A DNA stretch of 64,000 nucleotides, taken from the NCBI RefSeq assembly GCF_039540975.1, contig NZ_BAABFL010000081.1, forward strand, positions 46,157-110,156, in the 5' to 3' direction. Made by a program: the position numbers and the translations under genes. Below, in pieces: positions 35,721 to 44,628 of the stretch (the first letter of the stretch is position 1; each line of letters starts with the position of its first letter). The notes under the pieces are model-generated. The model did not search any database and was not told the origin of the DNA. It worked only from the letters and a program-made list of their open reading frames with translations. The stretch comes from Kistimonas scapharcae. GTDB taxonomy: Bacteria > Pseudomonadota > Gammaproteobacteria > Pseudomonadales > Endozoicomonadaceae.

Positions 35721-35944
35721 GGCTACAACAGGGGGGGATGGCCTCAGCCTGAAAATGCGGACCTTGTTACGGATGGGTAAATCTTGCGTTGCAACAGGGT
35801 TGTTACTGTGGTTGCTGTTTTCAGGTTCAGGCCTTGCTGGTAGACGAATTGCAAGAGTGGTTTTGAATGAGGACGCAGCCGGGAAGGGGCAAAAGGTACC
35901 CCCTCAAAGGCTTGACCGGGAAAGAGGGTGCCCTTTTCCCGGAG

Positions 35945-36136
35945 TCATGACTCGATCCACTGGTTCAGTGCTTCCATGTTGATCATCAGGTGGTGATCCG
36001 GCGCCTTGATCCAGTGGACGCCTTCCTGAAGCTTACCCCGGCGGATTTTGCCGTGCAGGGCACGGGTGGTGTAACCGGTCATGGCAGACGCTTTCTTCAG
36101 CAGAACCCACAGTTTGAAATCATTCTCTTCATTCAT
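35945..36136 (-). CDS. Excisionase-like DNA-binding protein, paralogue B
   Basis: A 63-residue product with the same pattern as its three paralogues: WVLLKKASAMTGYTTRALHG near the start, KIRRGKLQEGVHW in the middle and INMEALNQWIES at the end. AAGGAGC stands at normal distance before the ATG at 36136. It follows the SF1 helicase pair on the same strand, after a 120-base gap that holds a perfect 11-bp inverted repeat. Confidence 0.8.
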   Translation of the reverse strand: MNEENDFKLWVLLKKASAMTGYTTRALHGKIRRGKLQEGVHWIKAPDHHLMINMEALNQWIES

Positions 36137-36208
36137 TGCCTTGCTCCTTTTAGCAGTCAGGGCCTCCATGGCGCCCATGTGATCATGAGATTACATAAAA
36201 TCCGGTGA

Positions 36209-36247
36209 TTAGCAACGAACGCAGAAATCAGGGTGTTTCGTTGCTAA
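36209..36247. promoter_or_regulatory. Inverted repeat, possible operator
   Basis: TTAGCAACGAA (36209-36219) and TTCGTTGCTAA (36237-36247) form a perfect 11-bp inverted repeat with a 17-base spacer, between the UvrD-like gene and paralogue B. The half-site matches the CCGTTGCWA box found in each unit of the repeat array and twice near 40.9 kb. It lacks a T-run, so it looks more like a protein-binding site than a terminator. Confidence 0.6.
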
Positions 36248-36255
36248 GGTAGAAG

Positions 36256-38364
36256 TTATGTGTTACAGGCTGTCAGGTGTTGGCTGTTGTTCCCGTTGCA
36301 ATCAGGTTCTGTATGTGTTTGTCGGGGGAATAGTGACGCTGCCAATGGTTCTGGCATACTGGCATTCGGCCAGGTAATCGCCAGCTTCTGCCCGGCACGG
36401 GTCATGGCCATGTAGATTTTTCGCGTGTTTTCTTCAACCAGTTCGGCTCGTTCATCATCCGTGAGTTCCAGGGCAGATTCCTTATCCAGTAATCCCTGCA
36501 AGCCAAGAAGAAACACAATGGGACTTTCTAGCCCTGTTGCAGCACCTAAAGGGCATAACCTGACAGCCTGTTCGTTATCCTTGGCCATCGAGGTCATGAG
36601 CCAGTAGCATTTTTTTCCTAATGCCTGTTCAAATACATCCGTCAGGGGTTGTTGACGGATCCCATCGGCATAGACAACAAGAATATCCCGCCCCGGTATA
36701 CCGGCATTCAGTAAAGACTTGATCTCTCCGGCTGTCCGAAGAATTTCATCATTGGGGGAGTCTGTCAGAATCAGGCGTGGACTGTCGCCAACGGGCATAT
36801 TTGTGAAGGCAGGCTCTACATACTGTTCCGGATCATCACTCAGGCGTAACTTCCTGAAGCGTGTAGCGGCCTGGAGTATGCCAGTGGTTGTCCTGTAGCT
36901 TCGATCCAGCCTATGTGTTCGTCCCCGGACTTCCAGTCCAGCCTGAACCCAGCTGAGTCGTCGTTTAAGGAATCCTTGAGAAGGATCGGCGGCGAGAAAC
37001 AGTTGGCCCGTTCCCTTGCTGGTAATCATTTTGACCAGCTCAAACCACACGGGTGCGAAGAACTGGGCTTCATCAATTAAAACATGCTCGTACTGAGGGA
37101 CACTGACGGTACCGCTTTGAAACTGTTGCCAGACAATGCGAGGCAGGTCGGCCCAGTCAAAACGATGCGGTATAGCGGTGACCTTGCGGTCATAGGCTTC
37201 CAGTGCCCTGTACACGAGCGCTCGCTCACTTTCCCTCAGGGCAAATCCACGGCCTGTGCGATCGGCATTCAGGTAATCAGTTTCCGAAAAAATCAGGCGA
37301 TCTTTAATGAACGTGAACTCATCTCCCAGCTGGGATGCTGTCAGGCGGGACTGACTGAGAAATTCCCGATGGATACCACTGATCAGAGAATGGCGAATAT
37401 GGGGCTGTAATGGTTTGCCTTGCGGGTAGAACTGCTTGCACCAGGCCATGAAGGTCAGCCAGAGTACGCCATGGTCATCGTTGGTCAGGATGCGGTAGCG
37501 TCGCTCCATTTCACGGGTAACAGGGCGGTTGTGTATCAGGCAGAGTATACGGCTGTCTGGAAACAGTTGACGAAGCAGGCGGGCACGGTAAAGGAGAATT
37601 AAGGATTTTCCACCTCCTGCCACGCCATTGAGCAGGCGAAGGGAAAAGTCGCGGCTCATTTGCACATGCTCTTCCGGTGGGGCCAGATCGATCTTGCTGG
37701 CCCACTCCTGTTGATAGTCCAGAAAGAACCCGGTCTGGCGTTCACGGTTGTCCTGCCGCTGGATACGTCGCGTTGTGATGGACGTGGGAACCATGGTTTC
37801 CGGGCTGAATGTCCTGCGCAGTGATTCAGGCAACAGCTTGCCGGCGTTCAGGCCCAGGTGGCGTTCAATCCATACAGCACCTTTTTCTCCTTTCAGTTGT
37901 TCACCATAAGTTACGGGGGTTGTTTTAAGGAGAGTGGTCGGGCTATCGAGCAGGTCCTTGATATCAGCCTGTCGCAAATTAAAAAAGACCACGGCGACAG
38001 GGGCAACGGTTCTGATCAGGCCCGTCGGCATCGACCCCGTGAGATCCTGCTGAATCCGTGTATAGAAACTTTCAAGGTGCTGTTGTTCACCGGTACCAAA
38101 AGGGGCGGTTGTTTTGGCACTGCCAAATAAGTCTGGCGTGTTGCTGGTGGCCAGCTTCGTAATCTCTCCGGCTTTAACCGGAGAAACGACCAGGAACAGA
38201 TGTCGGCCGCTGTCGTGTTCTATCCAGAATGTCGGCGCCCAGTCTTCACCGGGGATGCGTTGGCGCAGAATGTACTTGTCGTCCAGCGAGCGTTTCAGCA
38301 GATTGAAGAGTCGTACGGCTTCGGTACTGTCGTTTAAAGCCTTATCAGGAATGCAGCGTGCCAT
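36256..38364 (-). CDS. UvrD/Rep-like superfamily 1 helicase of the accessory element
   Basis: The 702-residue product has an N-terminal part of about 230 residues that I do not recognise, followed by an SF1 helicase core. Motifs are Walker A GVAGGGKS (247-254), ILCLIHNRPV, Walker B VLIDEAQFF (around 431), FLAADPSQGFL, YRTT and a C-terminal TRKIYMAMTRAGQKLAI. DEAQ and the MTRA motif fit the UvrD/DUF2075-like group. The ATG at 38364 overlaps the end of the upstream helicase gene by 20 bases, so the two are co-translated. Such two-helicase pairs often belong to defence or mobile-element functions; no specific role is assigned. Confidence 0.78.
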   Translation of the reverse strand: MARCIPDKALNDSTEAVRLFNLLKRSLDDKYILRQRIPGEDWAPTFWIEHDSGRHLFLVVSPVKAGEITKLATSNTPDLFGSAKTTAPFGTGEQQHLESFYTRIQQDLTGSMPTGLIRTVAPVAVVFFNLRQADIKDLLDSPTTLLKTTPVTYGEQLKGEKGAVWIERHLGLNAGKLLPESLRRTFSPETMVPTSITTRRIQRQDNRERQTGFFLDYQQEWASKIDLAPPEEHVQMSRDFSLRLLNGVAGGGKSLILLYRARLLRQLFPDSRILCLIHNRPVTREMERRYRILTNDDHGVLWLTFMAWCKQFYPQGKPLQPHIRHSLISGIHREFLSQSRLTASQLGDEFTFIKDRLIFSETDYLNADRTGRGFALRESERALVYRALEAYDRKVTAIPHRFDWADLPRIVWQQFQSGTVSVPQYEHVLIDEAQFFAPVWFELVKMITSKGTGQLFLAADPSQGFLKRRLSWVQAGLEVRGRTHRLDRSYRTTTGILQAATRFRKLRLSDDPEQYVEPAFTNMPVGDSPRLILTDSPNDEILRTAGEIKSLLNAGIPGRDILVVYADGIRQQPLTDVFEQALGKKCYWLMTSMAKDNEQAVRLCPLGAATGLESPIVFLLGLQGLLDKESALELTDDERAELVEENTRKIYMAMTRAGQKLAITWPNASMPEPLAASLFPRQTHTEPDCNGNNSQHLTACNT

Positions 38365-40156
38365 GAGACATCCTGTTAACGTCAATGTCATGGGTTGGCC
38401 AGTCTGTTTTAAGACAGGCAGCGTGAAGAGCACGAAACCCTGAGATCCATCGTGCCAGTAAAGGGTTATCAGGTGTCCAGTCAAGGAGTTCGGCACAGCC
38501 GAGAATAATCAGCTTTGAGCGAGCCCGTGTTACCGATACATTCAATCTCTCTGGTTGATACCAGAACTCTGCGATGGCTCTGACGAAGTTGCTGTCAGTA
38601 CTGGTCAGTGACAACAGAATGACGTCCCGTTCCTGTCCCTGCATTCGTTCTACCGTGTCAGTCACGATGCTTTCGGCTTGTCTCCCCAGTAGTGTGTGCA
38701 GCACATTGCGTATTTGCCTGCCCTGGGAACGAAATGGGGCAACAACACCGATCTCATCCGGGCTGACGCCACCTTTTATCAGGGCACGGCAGAGGTTGGC
38801 AATCCGTTCTGCTTCAGTGGCATTGACAGATTGTGCGGTGCCGAGTGGCTGGTCAAGCCAGACCATTGGGGCGTCAGGGCTCAGGATATTCGCCAGCGGT
38901 GTATCGTTGCAGTGAAGTGATAACTGACGTGTGCGGGACAGTGGAGAAGCGGTTAACCGATTGTCATAGAACAGTGTGCTGGGCCAGCGAGTGAGGGGTG
39001 CATTCATACGCCAGGTTTCGGTCAGCATGACGGATTCCCGGTTGTGAATCAGTTGCTCAAACACTGATGCTTCGCGGTCATGCAGCCTTGATCGAGACTG
39101 TAACACCGGCGGTAGCTGTTGATGGTCGCCAAAAAACAGATAACGTTTGCCGCTTAACATCGCCATCAACGCCAGCGGGATTGTCGCCTGGCTGGCTTCA
39201 TCAAAAATGACGGTATCAAAGGTAAGATTCGCCAGTCGGGAACTTCGACAGGCAAAAGGCGTAGCGCCGACGACGTAATGACTGGCAGTTGAAGCCTGTT
39301 CCCACAGGTTGAAACGATCAACACGATCAATAGCGGGATTCAGGGCTTTTCTGCCGCTGGCAACACTGACTTTGACGATGGGAAGCTCAGGCGCGAGTTC
39401 GTGTATCTTGTTCAGTGCGTTATTGATCGCCATATGCGTATGGGCGGTGACCAGTACCCGTTCACCCTTTTCTACGAGCAAGCTGACAAGATGGGCCAGG
39501 GTGCGAGTCTTGCCTGTACCAGGCGGCCCCTGGGTGCAGAAATCGAGGGCTGTCGCATATCCACTGGCAATGGCATCGGCCTGATCATCGTTGCATTCAC
39601 TTTGCAGGGCGTACTCGTGGGCAAACTGGTAGTCGTCCGCATCCATGGCATTATCGGCTTGACCGAGCAGTAGAGGCAGGACCCGCTCACGACCGATACG
39701 GGTTTTACCGAGATCATCAATGGCGTTCAGGTAGTAAGCCGTCAGATCCATCGTATCGGTATCGAGAGTCCAGAGCTGCTGGTGGCTCTGGCAGAAGGCC
39801 AGAATGTCTGGTGCCTGCTTATTGCTGACAAGGAGGCTTGAACTGTTTTCTTCTTCAATGAGAAGCTCATGCCAGCAGGGTTGCTCAAACGGATCACCGG
39901 GATTAAGACAAACCAGATCCCCCTCACGGAAACGGGACAGATTTTCTTTAAAGTGAAGAATTAGCTGGTAGGGCAATGGGCCTGGCTGTATGCGGCTCAA
40001 TGGAAGGCACCAGCCTTTCTCTATCCGCTCAATCAGGGGACGGCGCCAGATTTCACGAAGGTGGGCACCTGCAGCTTCTTTTTCGTCAAGCACCAGATTG
40101 CGTAACCTGTCCAGCAGTGATATTGCCTGCAGGTGGCCGGGGTTAAAGCTGTTCAT
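38345..40156 (-). CDS. Upf1/Dna2-like superfamily 1B helicase
   Basis: The 603-residue product has an N-terminal region with a beta-barrel-like section (about 50-115), then Walker A GPPGTGKT (211-218), VIFDEASQAT (Walker B at about 320), FGDHQQLPPV (motif III), TETWRMN, and VERMQGQERDVILLSLT with NVSVTRARSKLIILG. These are the AAA_11/AAA_12 modules of Upf1-like SF1B helicases. It is the first gene of a two-helicase operon with the UvrD-like protein. No nuclease domain is recognisable. The gap 40160-40374 upstream should hold the promoter. Confidence 0.82.
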   Translation of the reverse strand: MNSFNPGHLQAISLLDRLRNLVLDEKEAAGAHLREIWRRPLIERIEKGWCLPLSRIQPGPLPYQLILHFKENLSRFREGDLVCLNPGDPFEQPCWHELLIEEENSSSLLVSNKQAPDILAFCQSHQQLWTLDTDTMDLTAYYLNAIDDLGKTRIGRERVLPLLLGQADNAMDADDYQFAHEYALQSECNDDQADAIASGYATALDFCTQGPPGTGKTRTLAHLVSLLVEKGERVLVTAHTHMAINNALNKIHELAPELPIVKVSVASGRKALNPAIDRVDRFNLWEQASTASHYVVGATPFACRSSRLANLTFDTVIFDEASQATIPLALMAMLSGKRYLFFGDHQQLPPVLQSRSRLHDREASVFEQLIHNRESVMLTETWRMNAPLTRWPSTLFYDNRLTASPLSRTRQLSLHCNDTPLANILSPDAPMVWLDQPLGTAQSVNATEAERIANLCRALIKGGVSPDEIGVVAPFRSQGRQIRNVLHTLLGRQAESIVTDTVERMQGQERDVILLSLTSTDSNFVRAIAEFWYQPERLNVSVTRARSKLIILGCAELLDWTPDNPLLARWISGFRALHAACLKTDWPTHDIDVNRMSHGTLHS

Positions 40157-40374
40157 CAACGACTTGCCTTGGTGAAACGAACGGGATGAGCAGCATTACA
40201 ACAACTCTTGCCATGGTGTGATCAGACTTATAAATAAATTGTCGTTTATTAGTGGTGTCGCTATTTAAGCAGAACCGAAGCACGCTGACCATTGTGCTGT
40301 AATAAAGGGATTATGGTGCTGTTGGAAAGGACGTGGGGCCCCCTTTGCCGTAACAACCGGCAAGGGGATTGGAC

Positions 40375-40593
40375 TCAGTATTTCAGGCGGCCCTGCAGCC
40401 AGAGCATGAACCTGGGCAGGTGGATTTGACGTCGCCGGCCGGGGCCGATTTTCCAGACCAGCCCCTGGGGCAGCTGTCCCTTGTCAATTTTATGTTGCAG
40501 GGCCTTTACCGAGTAGCCGGTCAGTGCGGCTGTTCTGTGCAGGCTGACCCAGTCGGGTAATGCGGGTGTGCGGGTGGTTGCTGTCGTCATCAT
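40375..40593 (-). CDS. Excisionase-like DNA-binding protein, paralogue C
   Basis: The 72-residue product matches the Xis-like pattern: WVSLHRTAALTGYSVKALQH, then KIDKGQLPQGLVW and a basic section PGRRRQIHLPRFMLW. It is the most basic of the four paralogues. GGGAGGGAAAC precedes the start. It lies 16 bases after paralogue D, and the two are probably co-transcribed. Confidence 0.78.
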   Translation of the reverse strand: MMTTATTRTPALPDWVSLHRTAALTGYSVKALQHKIDKGQLPQGLVWKIGPGRRRQIHLPRFMLWLQGRLKY

Positions 40594-40608
40594 GTTTCCC
40601 TCCCTCGT

Positions 40609-40800
40609 TCATGATGCCAGCCACTGGCTGAATGCATCCAGGTCCATCAGAAGATGACCGTCAGGTGCCCGGATATAGTGCAGGCCTTCTGTCAGCTGGC
40701 CGCGATGGATTTTTCCCTGAAGGCTTTTCTCGCTGTGTCCGGTCAGCTCTGCGACCCTGTTCAGTCTCACCCACAGTATGAAGCGTTCCTGTTCTGCCAT
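40609..40800 (-). CDS. Excisionase-like DNA-binding protein, paralogue D
   Basis: The 63-residue product has WVRLNRVAELTGHSEKSLQG, KIHRGQLTEGLHY and LMDLDAFSQWLAS, close to paralogue B in both length and ending. AGAGGGA precedes the ATG at 40800. Its upstream region shares CATGGCGCCC with the one in front of paralogue B, and has two CCGTTGCAA boxes in opposite orientation at 40873 and 40913, so paralogues B and D probably share regulation. Confidence 0.78.
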   Translation of the reverse strand: MAEQERFILWVRLNRVAELTGHSEKSLQGKIHRGQLTEGLHYIRAPDGHLLMDLDAFSQWLAS

Positions 40801-41036
40801 GTTTCGTTCCCTCTTGTGGCAGGGTGCCGTCATGGCGCCCCGTGCCCCCGAGAGTATCTCAACCCCGTCCTGTTGCAACGGCAAATTTCAGGAGGCATGT
40901 CTGAGGCGATGACCGTTGCAACCCTGGTCTGCTTGTGGTTGGCGGATGCGCTGCCATGATGGTGTTTTGCGTTTGCGGGGGATATCGGGTCTGTTACTCT
41001 CCGGCTGTCTGACAGGGGCAGGGAGCGTCCATTATC

Positions 41037-41333
41037 ATGAGCAGCTGGAAAGCATTACAGGCGGAGCTGGATCAGCGCTATCTTGAACAGGGTATGACCC
41101 TGAAAGACTTTTGTCGTCTGAAAGGCATCAATTACAAAACCGGCTGGCGCCACCTGATTTCCCCCTTGTCCCGATCGCCTGAGCGGGAGTGGGTTGCCTC
41201 ACCACGGAAAGCGCCCTGCAGGGCAGGGTACACTGCCAGTAGGTCAGGGTCGGCGTCGGGTGCCATCAATGAACACCGGCACAGAACGTCCCGCAGCCTC
41301 AGGCTTGAAAAAAACGCGGCGGCAGAGGGCTGA
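41037..41333 (+). CDS. Small phage-like helix-turn-helix protein
   Basis: The 98-residue product starts with about 40 residues resembling a helix-turn-helix of phage terminase-small-subunit or transposition-type proteins: TLKDFCRLKGINYKTGWRHL. After that, the sequence becomes Arg/Ser-rich and low-complexity, and it overlaps the next gene by 65 bases. The useful part may have lost its original C-terminus through a frameshift, since the downstream gene lies in another frame. The function is not assigned. Confidence 0.5.
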   Translation: MSSWKALQAELDQRYLEQGMTLKDFCRLKGINYKTGWRHLISPLSRSPEREWVASPRKAPCRAGYTASRSGSASGAINEHRHRTSRSLRLEKNAAAEG

Positions 41334-41922
41334 AACGGGTTGTGAATTGGGTGACACCCTGCCGGCCCGCCCCGTCTGCGGTGCCCGTGCAAAAAGCACC
41401 GGCCGCGCCTGCCGTAATGCGGCCGGCTACAAGACGGGGCATCCCGGCGAAGGGCGCTGCCATTTGCACGGAGGCATCGCGGGTGGGGCGCCGGCAGGTA
41501 ATCTCAATGCCATGTACTATGGCCTCGGCAGTCGCGTTGCCGGGGAATATTTCATTAAATTCACCCCGGAGGAGTTCATGGCGATGACCGCTGAGACCGT
41601 TCCCTGCCGGCAGCATGTCGCTTTCGCCAGGGCGGACTATCATGCCCTCCACCGCTATCAGCAGATTTTGATCCGTTACTATGAGGCCCGTGGCGAGTTT
41701 GATGCCAGCTGGGATGTCCTGAATGTGCTGACGCTGGAGATGAACCGTGTCCTGAGAACGATCAGCAAGCTGAAAATGCGGGCGCAGTATCACCGTTATG
41801 GCGAGCATTATGACGTCGGCGTTCGGGTGACAAAATACCTGGCAGGCATCGGGGTGCATGACGAAGACAGCTTTGTCCCGATGGAGCTGCTATATCGTCG
41901 TACTCGCTGGCCGGATAACTGA
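41269..41922 (+). CDS. HGGxSTG-like zinc-motif protein, phage-associated
   Basis: The 217-residue product has an N-terminal CGARAKSTGRACRNAAG and RCHLHGGIAGGAPAGNLNA, the cysteine/histidine pattern (C, C, C-x-x-HGG) typical of HGGxSTG-type proteins found near phage packaging genes. The rest is helical (about 80-200). The ATG at 41269 gives the shortest product that keeps the motif; an upstream start is possible but would be Arg-rich. With the preceding helix-turn-helix gene, it may be a remnant of a phage module. Confidence 0.6.
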   Translation: MNTGTERPAASGLKKTRRQRAETGCELGDTLPARPVCGARAKSTGRACRNAAGYKTGHPGEGRCHLHGGIAGGAPAGNLNAMYYGLGSRVAGEYFIKFTPEEFMAMTAETVPCRQHVAFARADYHALHRYQQILIRYYEARGEFDASWDVLNVLTLEMNRVLRTISKLKMRAQYHRYGEHYDVGVRVTKYLAGIGVHDEDSFVPMELLYRRTRWPDN

Positions 41923-42270
41923 CACCGGTTGTTGATATCCCCTTTCCACCCGTTAACCATCGAATCCGTGCCGGAGCCGCTATTGCCGGGTCTCACGACA
42001 GGGTTTGTAACCTCACCTCTGTCCCGTTTGCACCGTACGCCAGACAATCTTTTCTGAAGGATTATTCCTGACAGGTATGCGTGAGCCGTTGCGCATCCGG
42101 CATGTGCCCTGCATTTTATCATCCCTGATAACGCCCTGAGATGAGGTTTCGGGTATAGGCGCGCGCGCAGAGGGGATGCAGTTGGCGTCCGGCAGGGTGA
42201 AATACAAAAACAACCCCATGGAGCTGTCCATTGGCAACCGCCAAAATCAACGCCATGTGCCAAAATCAAT

Positions 42271-42357
42271 GCCAGACGCCAGACGCCAGACGCCAGACGC
42301 CAGACGCCAGACGCCAGACGCCAGACGCCAGACGCCAGACGCCAGACGCCAGACGCC
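42271..42357. repeat. Heptanucleotide tandem repeat GCCAGAC, 12 copies
   Basis: Twelve perfect head-to-tail copies of GCCAGAC plus GCC, ending ten bases from the 3' end of the RecD2-like gene. Just before it, the block GCCAAAATCAA occurs twice (42239 and 42259). The rest of the gap 41923-42270 contains no recognised gene. Perfect identity among copies points to recent expansion by slippage. Confidence 0.97.
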
Positions 42358-42366
42358 GGTCCAGTA

Positions 42367-44595
42367 TTACCGGCAGGATTCACCTTGCCTGAGGCGTGAC
42401 CGGAGCAGGGTGAGCCTTTGTGATGATTTTCTGATATGGGTAGCCATTGTCACTGCCTGAGGCTGGCCGATGAGAACCACCCGTTGTCTGCCGCGGGTAA
42501 TGCCGGTGTAAAGCAGGTTGCGTTCCAGCAGCGGGTAGTGTTGCGTGGTGACGGGAATGACCACACAGGGATATTCCGACCCCTGGCTTTTATGGATGGT
42601 AATGGCGTAGGCCAGGGACAGTTCGTCCAGCTCGCCGAACGGATAGCTTACCTCGTTCTCCTCGAACCGGATGATGATCGCTTCGTTGACACTGTCAGTG
42701 GTGATGACCGTGCCGATGTCGCCGTTGAAGACATCACGTTCATAGTTGTTCACGGTCTGTATGACTTTGTCGCCGGGCGCGAAAGCGGGTTGGCCAGGGA
42801 GGCCACTGTCCGGGAGGTTGTGGTTGAGGCGATGCTGCAGGAGGCGGTTAAGACTCTCTGTACCCAGTGTGCCTTTCCTGCCGGGTGTCAGTACCTGGAT
42901 ATCCCTGACCGGATCCAGGCCGAACTGCTGTGGCAGCCACTGGCTGACAATGGTCTGCAGTGTCTCCAGAACCTGTTCAGGATCCTCCTCGGGAAAAAAG
43001 TGGCAGTCGGTCAGGGTATCGGGCGATGTGGGTTCGGGAGGGCGCCCCCGGTTGATCCCGTGGGCACAGGTGACAATCGCTGAAGTGGCTGCCTGACGGT
43101 GGATCTCCGTCAGCCGTGCGACCGGTATGCAGCCGGCGTGAATCAGGTCGGTCAAAACCGCGCCCGGCCCGACCGAGGGAAGCTGGTCGGTGTCGCCGAC
43201 CAGCAGGACTGCGGCGTGTGACGGAATGGCTTGCAGCAGGCGGTTCATGAGAACGATATCCACCATCGACGCCTCGTCTACCACGAGCATGTCGGTTGCG
43301 AGCGGGTTGCTGGCAGAATATTTGTAGCCTGAGCCGGACGGATCAATTTCCAGCAGGCGGTGAATGGTCTTCGCCGGTCGACCTGTGGATTCTGACAGGC
43401 GCCGGGCGGCCCGGCCGGTGGGCGCGCAGAGGCTGATATGGCCGCTTTTGGCTGCCACAATGCTGACAATGCAATTGACGACGGTTGTTTTGCCGACACC
43501 GGGGCCGCCGGTGAGAATGCAGACTTTGTTCTGTACGCTCAGGGTTACGGCCTGTTGCTGTGATGGTGACAGTTTGATCCCCTTTCGGGTCTCAGCCCAG
43601 GGAATGGCGCGGCTCAGGTTAATGGCCGCCCAGGTCGTGGCGCCTTTCCGCAGGCGATGAACCTGGCGGGCCACGCCACACTCGGCATGATACAGCGATG
43701 CTGTAAACAGACAGGGAGTGTCGTCAATCGTTTCCGGTATCAGGTGCTTCGCTCTGATTTCCGCCTCAATGGCAGCGGTGATGACCGTTGCCGGGATGTC
43801 GCCCAGTAGTTTGAGAGCATCCCTGATCAGTTTGTTGCGCGCGCGGGCGCAGTGTCCGCGTCCGGTGAATGTCTGCAGGCAGTGGCGTACACCGGCCCTC
43901 GCGCGCATGAGGCTGTCCGGCGCGATGCCCAGCAGGTTGGCCAGGGCGTCCGCTGTCTTGAACCCGATGCCACGAATGTCCACAGCCAGCTGGTAGGGAT
44001 TTTGCTGAACGGTATGGATTGCCTCCTCGCCGTAGTGTTTATGAAGGCGGGTTGCCAGTGTGGCGCTGATATTGTGCTCCCGGAGAAAGTGCATGAGCGT
44101 GCGAATGGCCTTTTTTTCCGGCCATGTGGTGATCAGCCGTTCCTTGAGCTTGTTGCCGATGCCTTTGACTTCAGTCAGGCGCTCGGGTGTCTGTTCCAGA
44201 ATACTGAAAAACGCCGTGCCGAAATGGGCGACGATGGTGTTAGCAAGGCACGGGCCAATATGCCTGAATTCGGAGGCCAGGAAGCGCCGGATGCCTTCCG
44301 GTGAGTCCGGCAGCGTGGTGCTGACATGCGCCACCTCAAACTGCCAGCCGTGCAGTGGGTGGTTGTTCCAGTGACCTGTGGCCATAATCGACTCCCCCTC
44401 AGCGAGGCCGGGTGCGGTACCGATCATCTTCACCGGTGCGCTTCGCCCATTGCACCGAACCCACATGGCAAAAAATCCGTTGTCATCGTTCCGGTTAAAA
44501 ATGCGCTCTATGGTACCTTCCAGCTCTACCGGTGCAGGCGGTTGCCGGAAATGGCGGGACGTTGACTCGACGGTGTATTCGGCGATCTTTTCCAT
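42367..44595 (-). CDS. RecD2-type 5'-3' helicase
   Basis: The 742-residue product follows the RecD2 layout: an OB-like N-terminus (about 25-95), helix-hairpin-helix repeats (about 110-240, with ERLTEVKGIGNKL and RGIGFKTADALANLL), then the SF1B motor. Motifs are TGGPGVGKTT (363-372), VVDEASMVDI (about 440), VGDTDQLPSVGPG and ITIHKSQGSEYP with a final TGITRGRQRVVLIG. RecD2 proteins unwind 5'-3' and occur free of RecBC. It is transcribed away from the csf operon. RecD-type helicases replace DinG in type IV-D CRISPR loci, so this neighbour of a csf module is noteworthy. Confidence 0.88.
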   Translation of the reverse strand: MEKIAEYTVESTSRHFRQPPAPVELEGTIERIFNRNDDNGFFAMWVRCNGRSAPVKMIGTAPGLAEGESIMATGHWNNHPLHGWQFEVAHVSTTLPDSPEGIRRFLASEFRHIGPCLANTIVAHFGTAFFSILEQTPERLTEVKGIGNKLKERLITTWPEKKAIRTLMHFLREHNISATLATRLHKHYGEEAIHTVQQNPYQLAVDIRGIGFKTADALANLLGIAPDSLMRARAGVRHCLQTFTGRGHCARARNKLIRDALKLLGDIPATVITAAIEAEIRAKHLIPETIDDTPCLFTASLYHAECGVARQVHRLRKGATTWAAINLSRAIPWAETRKGIKLSPSQQQAVTLSVQNKVCILTGGPGVGKTTVVNCIVSIVAAKSGHISLCAPTGRAARRLSESTGRPAKTIHRLLEIDPSGSGYKYSASNPLATDMLVVDEASMVDIVLMNRLLQAIPSHAAVLLVGDTDQLPSVGPGAVLTDLIHAGCIPVARLTEIHRQAATSAIVTCAHGINRGRPPEPTSPDTLTDCHFFPEEDPEQVLETLQTIVSQWLPQQFGLDPVRDIQVLTPGRKGTLGTESLNRLLQHRLNHNLPDSGLPGQPAFAPGDKVIQTVNNYERDVFNGDIGTVITTDSVNEAIIIRFEENEVSYPFGELDELSLAYAITIHKSQGSEYPCVVIPVTTQHYPLLERNLLYTGITRGRQRVVLIGQPQAVTMATHIRKSSQRLTLLRSRLRQGESCR

Positions 44596-44628
44596 AAGCA
44601 AGGTTCCCTGTTTTTATGAACGCCTGGA

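Noticed and set aside
35755..35982. Small secreted protein (MRTLLRMGKSC...)
   Set aside because: The hydrophobic start looks like a signal peptide, but the rest overlaps the excisionase-like gene B on the other strand and has no recognisable family or good ribosome site.
42271..42357. GCCAGAC repeat as a CRISPR array or as a repeat-containing protein (PDARRQT or GVWRLAS readings)
   Set aside because: There are no spacers, and the protein readings exist only because seven-base units give a 21-base period in every frame; no ribosome site or family supports them.
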